A stretch of DNA of 64,000 nt from Microvelia longipes (GCA_018340805.1 JACMZG010001913.1:18907430-18971429); one strand, 5' to 3'. Positions 24,540-39,493 are shown, counted from the first letter of the stretch. The notes: generated by a model not told the origin, from the letters alone. Numbers and translations: made by a program.

Positions 24540-25215
24540 CTAAAATGCTATATTTATTGTCTGTTACTAGCTATTTATTAATGTTATTCTTGTTGTTGTT
24601 TCATAGTTGTAGTACCCTATGAAATGTTATTAATTGCCTGTTACAAGCCATGTTTTAATGTTATTGTTGTTACGTTGTTGTTGTTTCATAGTTGTAGTAC
24701 GCTCTGAAATGTTATTTATTGTCTGTTACTAGCCATGTTTTAATGTTATTGTGGTCACGTTGTTGTTGTTTCATGGTTGTAGTACACTCTTAAATGTTAT
24801 TTATTGTCTGTTATTAGCCATGTTTTAATGTTATTGTTGTTTCATAGTTGCCGTATACTCTGAAATGTTATTTATTGTCTGTTACTAGTTATGTTTTAAT
24901 GTTATTGTTGTCACGTTGTTGTTGTTTCATAGTTGTTGTACACTCTGAAATGTTATTTATTGTCTGTTAGCCATGTTTAATGTTATTGTTGTTTCATAGT
25001 TGCCGTATACTCTGAAATGCTATTTATTGTCTGTTACTAGCTATGTTTTAATGTTATTGTTGTCACGTTGTTGTTGTTTCATAGTTGTAGTACACTCTGA
25101 AATGTTATTTATTGTCTGTTACTCGCTATGTTATAATGTTATTGTTGTTTCATAGTTGCAGTATACTCTGAAATAGTATTTATCGTCTGTTACTAGCTAT
25201 GTTTTAATGTCAATA
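24540..25215. repeat. Minisatellite with two unit lengths (about 86 and 70 bp)
   Basis: The unit contains CTGAAATGTTATTTATTGTC, TGTTACTAGCTATGTTTTAA and TGTTTCATAGTTGTAGTACA. Long units carry an extra ~16 bp (GTCACGTTGTTGTT region) that short units lack. About 8-9 copies, with the two lengths interspersed. Confidence 0.92.
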
Positions 25216-25736
25216 ATTCAAGGTGAATAAAAATTAAATGATAATAGCTCTTATGAAATACTGGATAATGATTTTAATCAAATATGAATACATAAGTTAC
25301 AATTTTAGCTTGTAATAAATATTTTTTTATAATATAAAACAAAGAGTGTTAAAATTGATTTAATTTCAACTTTTAAGTTGATCAACTTTTCAAGCTGTCT
25401 AGATACTAGTTAAGTCAACGCTAAGTATGAGGAAGGGCAGGGCGGAATGAGTTAGGGCGAGGGCGGCTGCCCTTTTCCTTACATTTTGGGCCCTTTAGCC
25501 AAAAATAAACTTAAAGAAAAGGCAACGAAAATTTAAAAAACAAATAAAATATTTTTAAGCTTATAATTTATTTATTTATTAAAATTATGTTATATACTTA
25601 TAACGCTAGAGTCGAAGGGGCCCAATACTGTTGGATAGAGCCTACAGAGCTCCTTGAGACAAATGTTTTTAAACTCCTTAAAAATATATTTAAATTTTTA
25701 GATCTTTAGAGCCCTGAGTCATTATACTAGACGTTA
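25216..25736. other. AT-rich stretch, no gene
   Basis: Nothing recognisable. A slightly GC-richer segment lies at 25425-25500. Confidence 0.5.
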
Positions 25737-25894
<158 letters not shown>

Positions 25895-26289
25895 CACGAA
25901 GACCCTACGGGGACAAGAATGAATGATGCCGTCCGTCATCTGAACAATCTTAATAACCTTTTTCTGCATTAATAATAATTTGCTTTATTTATCCTTTTAT
26001 TTCATAAAAGGAATTTATGAAATAATTAACCCTAAAAACGCTTATTTGAGCACTCCGTACTTATATTAAATTTATCTTTTTTAAGGGCGACAAAACAATG
26101 TTGACAACTTAAACTACCTAATTTTTTTAATGTTCTTAATAATTTTGTTAGTCGTTCTTTGGAAAGTTACATCTGACTAGAAGAAAGAAAAGTCAAAAAG
26201 TTAATTTCAAATTATTATTAGTGAGGAGAAAGTTATGTGACAAATTATTTATAAAGTTATGTGTATATAGAAAGAAGTAATAATGTATT

Positions 26290-26760
26290 TAGTATAATGT
26301 AGGAAGAGTGTGGGGGAAACGAGTCCGTGCTGTAATAGCAGAGGTTATATTTATAGTACGGGAGAGCGAGCGAGTGAGAGAGCCAACAATACCCACCCTA
26401 GACCCCGTAGACTACATCCATTCATAACGGAGTATCTTCTTTCTTTATCGCACACCTCTTTTTAAAATACCTTTATAGTTGTTTGTCTGGCCGCAAATAG
26501 CGCTAGTCACACTTCCCCCCTTGTTTTTAAACCTCCCTTTTAACTGCATCAGCTGATGATTCGGTCAGTGCGCCGCCGACACCGCTTGTGTTCGTATCGC
26601 CGTCTCTGCGGATTATATATGAACGAATTAAAATAAAAAAAGTTTTTCCTTTACGTATTTTTATACGTTGTGTAAAAATGCAGGGCCCTTTGGCCCCGGC
26701 TCATTCATTTTTTCATCCTTGCTGGCATTTTTCATCTCCTTTTCCACTGGTACGGTTTGG
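26290..26760. promoter_or_regulatory. GC-richer patch, candidate promoter or conserved element
   Basis: Against the AT-rich background, 26290-26420 and 26490-26600 are rich in CG dinucleotides (GAGAGCGAGCGAGTGAGAG, TGCGCCGCCGACACCGC). A 60-codon open frame at 26588-26770 lies within and is not recognisable. Whether this is a promoter, an exon or a less decayed insertion is not visible. Confidence 0.3.
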
Positions 26761-27374
26761 AATAATATAAATAGTATTTAAGTTAGATCAAATATTGTGT
26801 ATTATCTACTATGAAAGATTAGAAGGTTGTACAGTGTGAGATATTGATTAGTTCCCCGTATCTTATAAGTTGACTTATTTAGTGAAACTCTAGAGAGGCT
26901 ATTCTGCCTTTCTACATCGTTCTATTTCACTCCTGATATTCTACTTGATCGATTTATTTTAAATCTCTCCCTCTTTCAGAATTACCTTGAACACAGCAAG
27001 TGCAGTCATCTTGTCCTTAGTATTATTATTCAATTAACCATTTGTTTCTTATTTATGTATCATCTCTAAATATTTGTTTACATTTTTTAAGTCAGCTAAA
27101 CAATTTAAATTTAACGAACCATATCAATTAAGTTAACCAAACAAATTAATTTTAAAGTTAACTGAACAAATTAATTTTCAATCTTAACTTCAATTTTGGT
27201 TCTTAAGTTGGTTTACCAATTACGACCGTTTTAGAAATATAACTTTTGTGGTTATTTTGTAACTAATTTTATGGTAAAATTGTTTGGTTATTATTAATGT
27301 GTACCAATTGTGACCTTTGTCTGTTATAAAATTCTAAGATTAAATGGAACTTTGTTTATAATTTACGAATCACT

Positions 27375-27975
27375 CAAGTTAATAACCTCATTGAAACCTC
27401 CATTAATAGTTATTTAAAATTATTATAAATAAATTGTTTTCTTTCGTTGTCTGTGTTTTGTTTTGTAATTTAAACGCTCTACTTATAAGATATTGTGCAG
27501 TATAAATTTATATTGTAATGTATACATTAATATTTTACAGTATATTAATATTGTTCAGTATAAATTTATATTGTACTATATAAATTAATATTGTACAGTA
27601 TAAATTTATAGTGTACTGTATAAATTAACATTGTACAGTATAAATTAATATTGTACAGTATAAATTTATATTGTACAGTATAAATTTATATTGTACTGTA
27701 TAACCTAATATTGTGCAGTTTAAATTTATATTGTACTGTATAAATGAATATTGCACTGTATAAATTTATATTGTACTAATTTTGTTCTGATTTTTTGATT
27801 ACATTAATAGTCGATATAGTATTCAAGATACTTTTTAGATGTATCATTTGATACTACCGAGTTTTGTGAAAAACCCGCAGAATTATATTGTGTCTATTTT
27901 TTCGATGTTTACAAAATTAACCAATAGAGCCCCTCGCGTTTACAAAGTCCCTTAGAAATATCATTACTAGAGACA
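27375..27975 (-). mobile_element. hAT-like MITE (family 1) expanded by an internal array
   Basis: The right part of family 1 in reverse orientation (AATAACCTCATTGAAACCTC, 27379; TTGTCTGTGTTTTGTTTTG) is followed by a 20-bp tandem array and then by a diverged left part (TTTACAAAATTAACCAATAG, about 27908). The array sits in what is unique internal sequence in other copies. Boundaries are approximate. Confidence 0.6.
27487..27780. repeat. Minisatellite, 20-bp unit, about 14 copies
   Basis: The unit is CAGTATAAATTTATATTGTA with CTG/CAG and TTTATA/TTAATA variants. Confidence 0.93.
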
Positions 27976-28017
27976 TACAATAAATATATTATATTATATT
28001 AATAATACTTAATATAC

Positions 28018-28220
<203 letters not shown>

Positions 28221-29419
28221 AGTAAAATGTTTTCAAAACAAATAAAGGAGTGTTTCCTTCTATACTAGTTATGTATATTCTAAGAAGTCATTAGATTAAT
28301 CGTTTTAAGGGTTTTATTTATGTTTTGCTCTTTATAAGTTGTTGTTATTTTGTACAATTATTATCTTTGAATAAAGAATGAATAAACTGTTATACATAAA
28401 CTATAAATAAAATTAAAGACTACAGTATTAGAATTTTTATTTGATAATGATAAGTAACAACTCTACTAAACGCCTCATATGTATATGTTTTAAATTCAAC
28501 TATTCCCAAGGACTTCATTTTTTTAATTATTTATTTTAATTTCTGAAGGTTACGATGTGATTCGCTTACTCAGTTTTTGAATATTTAACCCATATGCGCC
28601 TCTTATTAATATTTGTATATCTGTATTTTTTTTTTAACGCCACGTCTCAATAACATAATGTGGTTACAAAAAATGCAGGTTTATCATACCGTAGACAACG
28701 ACGAAAATCTAAATATAGATCGACCCCTAGCTGAGACTGTTGGCAACACTGCCTTTGCATGTAGATTTTGTATTTTAAACAGAAAACTGAAAACATCTGA
28801 CGAAGGCTTTAAAAGGTACAAGATGGCCGATACTCCTCTTTGTTTACTCGTCACCTGCATAGGTTTTTTTTATATTTAGGCCATTATTACCAAGAAGGTA
28901 CAACCGGTCCTTTATTTTCAAATAAAGATTTTTTAAATTTTGAAACAACGTAAAATTGTTTTCTTTTTTTCACTTTGCTTCAACTAAATAATAACTCAGC
29001 AACTTAAATCGTTTGTTTTGACTCGTTTTCAGCCAATTCTCAGTCATATTTTTTCTTGAATATTTGAATTCTTAGATGCTTGTATTCGTTTATAACTTTA
29101 GTTATTAATAAGCGATGATTTTCTGGCAATATGTTTGCAATAAATGTATACTAAATAAAAAGTTACTGCCATGTTACTTCTCAACTAATTTTAAAATATA
29201 CTTACTTCGTTAGGATTCAAAGAAATCGTCCAGATAGTTCATAGTTAGTCCTTATCTACCTTCTAGTTTTTGTTATCTTGTATTTAAACGACAACGATAT
29301 CCAAAAATGGTTATCTTCTACATTTTTCTACGTCCTAATTCTTTTCCTTTGAATGACTACTCATTTTCTTATAGCAAACCTAGTATTTTATTTAAGAGGG
29401 TAAGGGGGTAAGTAGGTAT
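28221..29419. other. AT-rich stretch with a promoter-like motif pair
   Basis: TGGCAACACTG at 28741-28751 and AAGATGGCCG at 28820-28829 lie within 90 bp (see findings). The open frame 28613-28879 (88 codons) spans them and is unrecognised. Confidence 0.45.
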
Positions 29420-29975
29420 CTCGGCAATTTTTCTTATCACACCGGATTAGCTACGATTATCCTTCCTACTTCGGACTCACTTCGCTCGTCCTCAGAATAT
29501 AAATTTTTTAAATTTATAGTGCAGCACGTCTTCGGACTTGCTTAGATTGTCCTCAGATAGGAAATACTTCCGTTTCATCCCAAGCGGTTATCCATCTAGC
29601 CCTGAACAAGCTCAATGCTACCTTACTTTCATAATCCAACAAAAATCATGGAATACTTGTCGTATTAAAACGAAACTTAGTGTACTTGTTTATTATGTAA
29701 AGATATATGAGTCTGTTGGCAGCTTTTATATTAAATTTCAACTCGATTCGATTATTTGTCGATTTTTTACAATTTTTCATAAACATCTCATTTGAAAAAA
29801 ATATACTAGTGCTGATAATAATATGAAATAGACTCAGACAACTTTTTGGAAACCATTCAGGAGGCCTTAAAGACACCTGAAATGGATAATTCATGTGACA
29901 TTTCGGTTTCGAATTTTTTTTTCAAACAATACTTTTCCAATATACCTACGGTATTTATGAGGGAAAGTAAATGTA
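29420..29975 (-). mobile_element. Family 2 element, copy d, with 5S-like module
   Basis: Read on the minus strand: head near 29970 (CTCATAAATACCGTAGGTAT), body with the TTGTACCAAGTTT-type block, then a degenerate 5S rRNA-like segment (complement of 29580-29640) and the tail with GAGGACGAGCGAAGTGAGTCC (complement of 29470-29490). The 82-codon minus-strand frame is the repeat itself. Confidence 0.75.
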
Positions 29976-30002
29976 AATGTGCATATAGCGTTCGCGATAA
30001 TA

Positions 30003-30004
30003 TA

Positions 30005-30075
<71 letters not shown>
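30003..30075. repeat. (TA)n microsatellite, about 73 bp
   Basis: A nearly pure TA tract located just beyond the head of the family 2 copy d. Confidence 0.97.
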
Positions 30076-30077
<2 letters not shown>

Positions 30078-30586
30078 CACTAAGCATTTGAATCAAAACG
30101 TTTACAGAATGTTGGTTTAATATTTGTATGAGTTCAAATGTGATATCGCAGAATAGATATCTTTTATGTTGCAATTAAGTTATGGAAGTTAGTTTAACCG
30201 AATATTAAATATTTGTTCTGAGGAGTTGTAGATACTAAGTAAGTAGCCGTGTGCGTGGAGTTTTATTGATTATTCTATCTGATGGCTCTAGAGGTTTATT
30301 TTTATAAAAATTCCTTTACTAAGTTCTGGAAGTTTCCAGTGCTTGATGTTTAGTTAGCTCCGCCCACGTCTCCCCATGTTTATTTCCACGTACTTTTCTG
30401 TTCCACTCAACACAGCCTCCTGCAATTCTATTAAATCACACATCCGTATACGTTAATCAAGTATAACAATATTACTTATATTCAGCCATATCTTATTTCT
30501 TCTTGAGGTTATATTGGCGCTAAGTTTTTCGGATTTTGGAACTACTACGTTCCTATATGACTTAGAGACTAAGTTATCCGATAAGG

Positions 30587-30815
30587 CCTCTCTAGAAATA
30601 AATATCTCTATAGATTTTCCTATATAAATACTAACGGGTATACTGGACTTTTAGAGACTTAAAAAATATACAACTTAACTACAACAACAAAAATATACAT
30701 TTTATAAACTGAGTTGGATAATCAAGTTTGTTATGTATTGGTTTTACTTCATCATGTTAATTACTATATATGAACAATATAGGAAAATCTATAGAGATAT
30801 TTATTTCTAGAGAGG
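30587..30815. repeat. Perfect 37-bp inverted repeat
   Basis: The arms at 30587-30623 and 30779-30815 are exact reverse complements. Each includes a family 1 MITE end (CTATAGAGATATTTATTTC) plus 10 bp of outside sequence (ATAGGAAAAT). The duplicated outer flank means the pair arose by inverted duplication rather than by two independent insertions. Confidence 0.9.
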
Positions 30816-31092
30816 TTCTATCGGTTGCAATTTTAATCTTGAGAAAGTAACCTGAACACCTTCTTAATTTAATCAAATAATTTGTAAAAAAGGATAGTAT
30901 CTTTTATAATAGAACTTTTGTATAACAAAATATACGAATATTGTACGAAAAGCAAACAACGGTTAGTTTATCATTTAATAACTTAAACAAAGTCTTGTTG
31001 AAGGTTACCATGAGGCTACACAGCGCCATGATAGCTCTAGGTTTCTAATATATTGAGATGGGATATGCCCTCTCTAGGAATATATCTCTATG
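30789..31092 (+). mobile_element. hAT-like MITE (family 1), complete copy
   Basis: 304 bp from CTATAGAGATATTTATTTCT to GGAATATATCTCTATG. The internal landmarks GTAACCTGAACACCTTC, GAAGGTTACCATGAGG and CTACACAGCGCC correspond to those at 32.8 kb. It is more diverged than the 32.8 kb copy. Confidence 0.85.
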
Positions 31093-31180
31093 ATTCAAGT
31101 AATATTTAAATTTTAAGTCCATACGTGAGGTTTTATTTCAAAAGTACGTTATCATTAAGGATCACAATTTTATATTTTTC

Positions 31181-32834
<1,654 letters not shown>

Positions 32835-33140
32835 CATAGAGATATTATTACTAGAGGATATAGGTTTAATTTTGAAACGTTGACTAAATAACCTGACTAC
32901 CTTCGCTTATAAATATAATCAAATAATCGGTACAAAATTACAATAACTTATATTGTAATACATTGAAAATATAAATCAAAACACAAACAATGTGCAGGAA
33001 ACCAAAATAAATTTATTAATTGTAACCTTAACTCACTATTGAAGGAGGTTTCAATGAGGTTACTGAGAGCCCCAAAAAGATGTTTTAGGCTTCTCAGTGT
33101 ATTTAGATAAGCTATGCCCCCTCTAGTATATATCTCTATG
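32835..33140 (+). mobile_element. hAT-like MITE (family 1), complete reference copy
   Basis: 306 bp. The left end is CATAGAGATATTATTACTAG (32835) and the right end is TAGTATATATCTCTATG (to 33140). Outside flanks GACCACTA and GATCACTA differ by one base and make a convincing 8-bp target duplication, as in hAT elements. Internal landmarks are CAAACACAAACAATGTGCAG, GGAGGTTTCAATGAGG, GAGCCCCAAAAAGATGTTTT and AGGCTTCTC. It has no coding capacity. Confidence 0.9.
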
Positions 33141-33640
33141 GATCACTAGTTAAAATTAAAATATTAGCGACATTTGCTGTAAAAGTTTGCATATTACAAT
33201 GATGTAAACAAACTTTACAAATTTCCATTTTAATAAAAACTAAGTTTGTACAGAACTGCACTCCTTATTTGCTTCAGTTCTGACCACTAGTTAAAATTAA
33301 AACAGTAGCGAAATTTTCTTTGATTTTTTCTTATTAAAATGGTATAACTTCATGCTATTCTTATTCAAATGGTATTCTATTCTTCTTAAAATGGTATAAT
33401 GCTATTTTCTTAAAATGGTATAACTTCATTCTATTCTTCTTAAAATGGTATAACTTCATGCTATTCTTCTTAAAATGGTATAACTTCATGCTATTCTTCT
33501 TAAAATGGTATAACTTCATGCTATTCTTATTAAAATGGTGAAAACTTCACAGGCTTCCAATTTAATAAAAACTGAGTGTATAAAGCAAAAGAATTGCACT
33601 CCTAAATTTCTTCAGTTTTTGCTCGGCTACTAGTTAATTT
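33141..33640. repeat. Tandem duplication with an internal 30-bp minisatellite
   Basis: CACTAGTTAAAATTAAAA at 33144 recurs at 33284, each followed by a diverged copy of the same sequence (AGTTTGTACAGAACTGCACTC versus AGTGTATAAAGC...TTGCACTCC). In the second copy a 30-bp unit (TTCTTAAAATGGTATAACTT plus CATGCTATTC) is amplified about 7 times at 33340-33545. Confidence 0.85.
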
Positions 33641-34609
33641 TTTATTCGGGCCTCACCGTTAAGCAAGCATGATGCAAGCTAGTATTGATACATACATCCT
33701 TGCTTATAGATGTCTTTTAAAATATCTATTTAAGAAACGGTTAAAATACTTAAGAGAAATGTGGCTCACATCCAAATTTCTACCAGATACGAACTGAGCC
33801 ATTGTTGCCCAGTCTTTGTATCTCAGTATAAATTAACTCTAAGAGTGTTTAAAAGACAACCTAGCGGTTTGAAGGTTCTATTTTTGGGATCGTAAACGCT
33901 TTGTGGTTATTTTTAGATGTTATTTTAACTGACGTATACATATCATTGGATATCTTATAGTTTAGGCTTCACTTATTTTTTCCTTTTTATTTTAAATATA
34001 AATTAAGATTAAGCAATATGTAAGTAATACTACTGATAAAATATTTATTTCTGAGGTAGAAAATTTAGGTTCACTTTATTCCCCAGTACGGAACGTGAAA
34101 TGCAAATTTGTATCCACTGTAAAAAGAAGTTTTTTCTACAGCTAGGAGTTCATCGATTTCCGCGAGGAGCGCTGAAGACCCACATTCTTGTCGTAGTTTA
34201 GCTATAATTCCGCTAAATGGCAACACTGTTTTATAGTATAACCTTCTTTCTGTTATTAATTTCTTGTTTTTTTACAATCCAAATTAAATTTAAATTAATT
34301 ATTTGTATTTATTTAATAGAAATAATAATTATGAACAAGATATCTTAATAGAAAATGATGAAAATATTCCTTTGAAACGTTCTACGTATGTACAAAAATT
34401 TTATAACTGTTCAGTAAACTTCGACCAAAATTTAATTATGAAACCAATTCTTCAAATTGTTGCTTTAAAAAGGTTTTTTTAAATGTTATTTATTTGATTA
34501 GTCTTGACATCAGAAAAAAATGGCATACACTTCACGGCTATGAATTAATATTTTCACCTTAGCTCCTTTTACTGGCTCCCTTCGATCCCCAGTAAATATA
34601 ATGTAGTCA
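33641..34609. other. Non-coding stretch
   Basis: It contains TGGCAACACTG at 34218-34228. No gene or repeat is recognised. Confidence 0.45.
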
Positions 34610-35625
34610 TTAACATAAGTTCCCATCAAAGGTTTTTGTTAGTAGTTTGGTTTGAAATATTGGTCATTATTTAAAGTTCCCATCAAAGGTTTTTGTTAGT
34701 AGTTTGGTTTGAAATATTGGTCATTATTTAAAGTAACCTATCAAAGGTTTTTGTTTGTAGCTTGTTTGAAATATTGTCATTATTTAAAGTAATATCAAAG
34801 TTTTTGTTTAGTAGTTTGGTTTGAAATTGGTCATTATTTAAAGTAACTATCAAAGGTTTTTGTTTGTAGTTTGGTTTGAAATATTGGTCATTATTTAAAG
34901 TAAATATCAAAGGTTTTTGTTAGTAGTTTTTGGTTTGAAATATTGGTCATTATTTAAAGTTCCCATCAAAGGTTTTGTTAGTAGTTTGGTTTGAAATATT
35001 GGTCATTATTTTACTATCAAAGGTTTTTGTTTGTAGCTTGTTTAGAAATATTGGTCATTATTTAAAGTAACTATCAAAGGTTTTTGTTTGTAGTTTGTTT
35101 AGAAATATTGGTCATTATTTAAAGTAACTATCAAAGGTTTTTGTTAGTAGTTTGGTTTGAAATATTGGTCATTATTTACAGTAACTATCAAAGGTTTTTG
35201 TTAGTAGTTTGGGTTGAAATATGGTCATTATTTAAAGTAACTATCAAAGGTTTTTGTTTGTAGTTTGTTTAGAATATTGTCATTATTTAAAGTAAATATC
35301 AAAGGTTTTTGTTAGTAGTTTGGTTTGAAATATGGTCATTATTTAAAGTAACTATCAAAGGTTTTTGTTTGTGTTTGGTTTGAAATATTGGTCATTATTT
35401 AAAGTAAATATCAAAGGTTTTTGTTAGTAGTTTGGTTTGAAATATTGGTCATTATTTAAAGTAACTATCAAAGGTTTTTCTTAGTAATTTGGTTTGAAAT
35501 ATTGGTCATTATTTAAAGTAACTATCAAAGGTTTTTCTTAGTAATTTGGTTTGAAATATTGGTCATTATTTTAAGTAACTATCAAAGGTTTTTGTTAGTA
35601 GTTTGGTTTGAAATATTTATCACCA
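34610..35625. repeat. Minisatellite, 57-bp unit, about 18 copies
   Basis: The unit contains AAAGTAACTATCAAAGG, TTTTTGTTAGTAGTTTGG and TTTGAAATATTGGTCATTAT. Because 57 is divisible by 3, a minus-strand frame with a recurring TLNNDQ-like peptide stays open for 60 codons; this is a by-product, since frames elsewhere in the array are broken by indels. Confidence 0.95.
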
Positions 35626-36018
35626 ACTAGTTAGCTCCTAGGTTGAAAATATTAGTCTTATTTATTTATGATCCTCATGATTTATTTCTAAGAGTAAATT
35701 CTTAGTAAGTGAAGTCATTTCAACTGAAATTATCATACCTAAGGTTGGTTTTTGTTACCTGGGTAACAAAAAGTTTGTGCCACGAGGGGGAAAAACGTGT
35801 TTTACTTACTCTTGTGTAAGATTATGTCTCTAAGATTCTTTTAATAGACTGTTTTGTTGTCGAAAACCATGAACTTTCAATAATCATTATTACTTGAGTT
35901 TTAGTGTTTATTTTATTTTAAAAGTAATGTTTACTGAATAATTAATATTTAGACATACTTTTTGCGCCAAGTTTTTGTTGCTATTAGGACACTTAAATTA
36001 TACAAATATATTGGTTGA
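35626..36018. other. AT-rich stretch, no gene
   Basis: GGTAACAAAAAG and TTTTTGTTACC near 35745-35775 form a short inverted repeat. Nothing else is seen. Confidence 0.45.
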
Positions 36019-36032
36019 AATATATATATATA

Positions 36033-36093
<61 letters not shown>
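36019..36093. repeat. (TA)n microsatellite, about 75 bp
   Basis: TA with one AATAT interruption, ending in GTATGTAT. Confidence 0.96.
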
Positions 36094-36101
<8 letters not shown>

Positions 36102-36486
36102 AAAGCAAAGCTCTTTTTATCTAATAAGAGGCCATCATCAGTGCTTTAATTAAAAATGATGAGTTTTACAGATCAGATATTACAACAGTTACAACACTCC
36201 ATTTGATCTGCAAGACTTATCTATACCCCTCTTTTTTATTTAACTGCCAGCAGAGATGATGCGCTTTGCTATTAAAGATATATATTTTCTGTTGAAATTT
36301 TTTTTTTTCTATTATTAAGATAAACTTCATTAACGCTTACTTTATTCCTTCTTGTTGTAATGTTGTCAAATACTAATTATATTTTTATTGATTTTTACTA
36401 TTTTTATTCTTCTAACTATGATTGCTTCCTTTTCTCTAGTAAAAAGACGACGGATAGTGATGAGAAAAGCTTATACTTTTAATTTT

Positions 36487-36546
36487 TTCGTCAGATTTTT
36501 TACCTGATGTTTCAAAATTCAAGCAATAGGGCCCCCTCTAGTAATA
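36487..36546 (-). mobile_element. hAT-like MITE (family 1) end fragment
   Basis: CCTGATGTTTCAAAATTCAA followed by AATAGGGCCCCCTCTAGTAA and TATATCTCTTTG matches the left end of family 1 in reverse orientation. The rest of the element is not seen. Confidence 0.7.
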
Positions 36547-39493
36547 TATCTCTTTGATTAGAGCCTTTAAAGCATCGCCCTTTTGTTATCAGTGATATAA
36601 ACTAAAATCAGTCCTGCGCTTTAGTAAGGTTTGATTTGTGAATTAGGTTCACCTTAAAAATCCTAACCGCTTGATTTATTCGTTAAAAGTTCTAACCGCT
36701 TGATTTATTCGTTGCTGACTGTTATTTGTGTTTAATAAAATTTTAAATATTATAATAAAACGAAAATTAAGAATAAACAAAAGCATTAAAAATTAGAATA
36801 AAATTTTAAATATTATAATAAAATGAAAATTAAAATAAAACAAAAAGTAAACAAAGGTATAAATAAATTTTAATAAAAATTAAAATAAAATTTTAATAAC
36901 AATTTTTTTTTGTCAGTTATTAATAAATGCAATATAAGTTTATTAATTTTCATAAAATAACAGCAATTACATGTAGAACGCTTTGTTGATTCTACTTTTC
37001 TGATTTTTTTTTTTTCAGATAAATAAATATGTAGTTAGTTTTTGTAAATGCTTAAAATTGTGAGATCTTGCAGCCAAAATATCTGTTGTATTTTTTTTAA
37101 CTAATTCTACAGAAATTAGGTGGGATTTTGTAACTTTTATTTTTGATTTGCAGTGTTGTCAGCTCTTATTTCCCGAAGGTTTTTTTTCTTAAAATTCTTA
37201 AATGTAAAATTTGTCTTTCATATTCAATTATACAACTGGATATTTTCTTATTATACACGACAAATATGGCTGCACTGTATGTTTTAAGGAAAGAACTAAA
37301 TATTTAATTACGTGTTTAGATATTAAAGTATTTTCAGTATGATTTGGCAATGGGTTTGACGCAGTGTTGTCAAGTCTCGACAATGTGACTATGGAGGACT
37401 AATCTGATTAAAAAACCGACCTGAGTTTGTTTTTTTAGTTCAGTTCGGTCGAGATAGTGAGATTTGACAACGTCGCTTTTTTGCTTATTATTTTCTTTTT
37501 TTGTATTTAAAAGGTTTTGATGGGTTGGTGGGTTGCGCTGCACTCTCACCTTATCCCCACTCTGTTTTATTACTCCTTCTCTTTCTCTCTCTCTCTCGAG
37601 TCCGTAGACCCCCTTAGCAACATCATAGGAAGTTTTTCTTGCTCCTTTTTGTTCATTTGCTTCCACCCTTCAGTTTTACTTTAGCATTCGTGTAGTTAAC
37701 ATTTTTATCAAAGTTTATTTTTTTCCTTCAAATTATTTTCGTTTTATATCAAGTGTCAGTGTTGTGTTTATAACTAAAAACAACCTTAATAATGAGTTAA
37801 GAGTGATTGTGCTATTTAAAAAAAATGAATAAAGTTATTCATCATAGACCTTCGATTTTATCATATTTCTCTAGTTTACATCAAAGTGAACAGGTTAATA
37901 TTTGTTTAATTTACATTTATACGTATTCAACCTTGCTTGTAAACTAGTGGGGAGTTAATAATTGTTGGGAGAGAAATACAGCTATGGTTGGAGTGCGAGC
38001 CCCCTGATATCTCCTGTGTCGTCTACTACGCCTCTCAGCTGACTAACAAATCTGGTTTTATTATAACCTTCCTCTCGAGTCTTTTATAAATATCTCTCTT
38101 TATTTTTCTACACTCAATCAATATGGCGGTTCCTACATCACAACTGAATTCCTAAATCATTACAAACCCTTTCTTTAATCTTTTTTAAATGCTTGAAGTA
38201 AATTGTAATTTTTCCTAATTATATTACGTGCAAGTTAGCATTTTGACGTACGTATTTAATTCTGACGCCAATTTGTAATTATTTCACTTGCTAATTGATT
38301 TATTTTAAGGACTATTAGATCTAAGTTTGTATTATTTTGTCATTTCGTCCTTGAATTTATATTCACACATTACGAATTTTTTTTGCAAATTTTTTTAAAA
38401 AAATTAGAAGAATCTTATGCAAATTTTAAATAGTACAATATAATTCTTTAAATAATTTTGTAAAAGAACTTTTTTGAGAATTTTTTACTTCTGAAAACAT
38501 CGCTAATACATAATAGTATCTGATTATTTTGTGGTATTTAAGAACATATGATTCAGACCAATTTTCTTTCTATTACTTCGTTCTCAAATAATTAAATAAT
38601 AATCGATTATTCAAAATCGACAAATAATCGAATTGGATTGAACCTCCTGCCAAATCCCGCTTGTGAACACTGTATATGTTATTAACATGGGGAATAAGTC
38701 TGGCTCAAATCGAGGTATGTTTTTAAAAACTGCCTTGTCATTTTGAGATAGATAGATTGATTCATTAATGATAATTTCATATTCATAGATAAGCTGAATT
38801 CTGTTATCACTATTGTTTGACAATTTAATTTCTGCTCGAATTCAAAATTCATTTTTAGTTAATCAAATTTTTAAACACCTTTTTAAGGGTTTTTTGATGT
38901 GTACAGTATTTCTTTTTGCTTTATTATCTTGAAATGTTATCTAAGTTGTTTATACTGTATAATACGAAACATTTTTAAAACTTTCTTATCAAAATATCTC
39001 TTAAATAGGGAATTTTTCGCTATTTAATTGGCACGACTGATTTTTATCTAAAAAAAGTTATAATAGTTACTACAGATATAAAAGTTTATTTACAGTTATG
39101 TAGGAATCTACGTGTTATTTAACTGACGCTTGACTCATTCCAGTTAGAGGCCTAATTTATATAAAAAGGAAGAAAAACTAAGATGGCGTCTTTTTATTAT
39201 ACATTCTATTTGCTTTAAAAAATAAAATATTGGAGTGAATACTATCGATCCTGAGTGTCGGAGTGGGGGGTTTATATTTCGTATACAGACTATCCGGATT
39301 CCTTTCCTTGTTTCAATTGGAAAGGGAAGTGTTGCTATGGGGTTTAAAATACCAGCTTCTTCTTATTTATTCTTTGTCCTCGGTTTTTATGTCTATACTT
39401 ACTGAAAATTGAATTAGTATTCATTTTTAATTTACTCTTGCCTTATAGAGTGATTCTTTGTTGCGTCAGAATATTTATTCATATAAATACAAG
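36547..39493. other. AT-rich stretch with promoter-like motifs, no gene recognised
   Basis: The minus-strand equivalent TGACAACACTG is at 37151-37161 and 37362-37372, and AATATGGCGG at 38120-38129. A 98-codon minus-strand frame (37666 to 37370) includes an Arg-Glu repeat encoded by a CT-dinucleotide run and is not convincing. Near-duplicates of CTAACCGCTTGATTTATTCG occur at about 36663 and 36691. Confidence 0.45.

Noticed and set aside
34728..34910. Repetitive peptide frame (TLNNDQ-like) in the 57-bp array
   Set aside because: It stays open only because 57 is a multiple of 3; indels break the frame elsewhere in the array.
37370..37666. 98-codon minus-strand frame with Arg-Glu repeats
   Set aside because: The charged run is a CT-dinucleotide repeat in translation; nothing else is recognisable.
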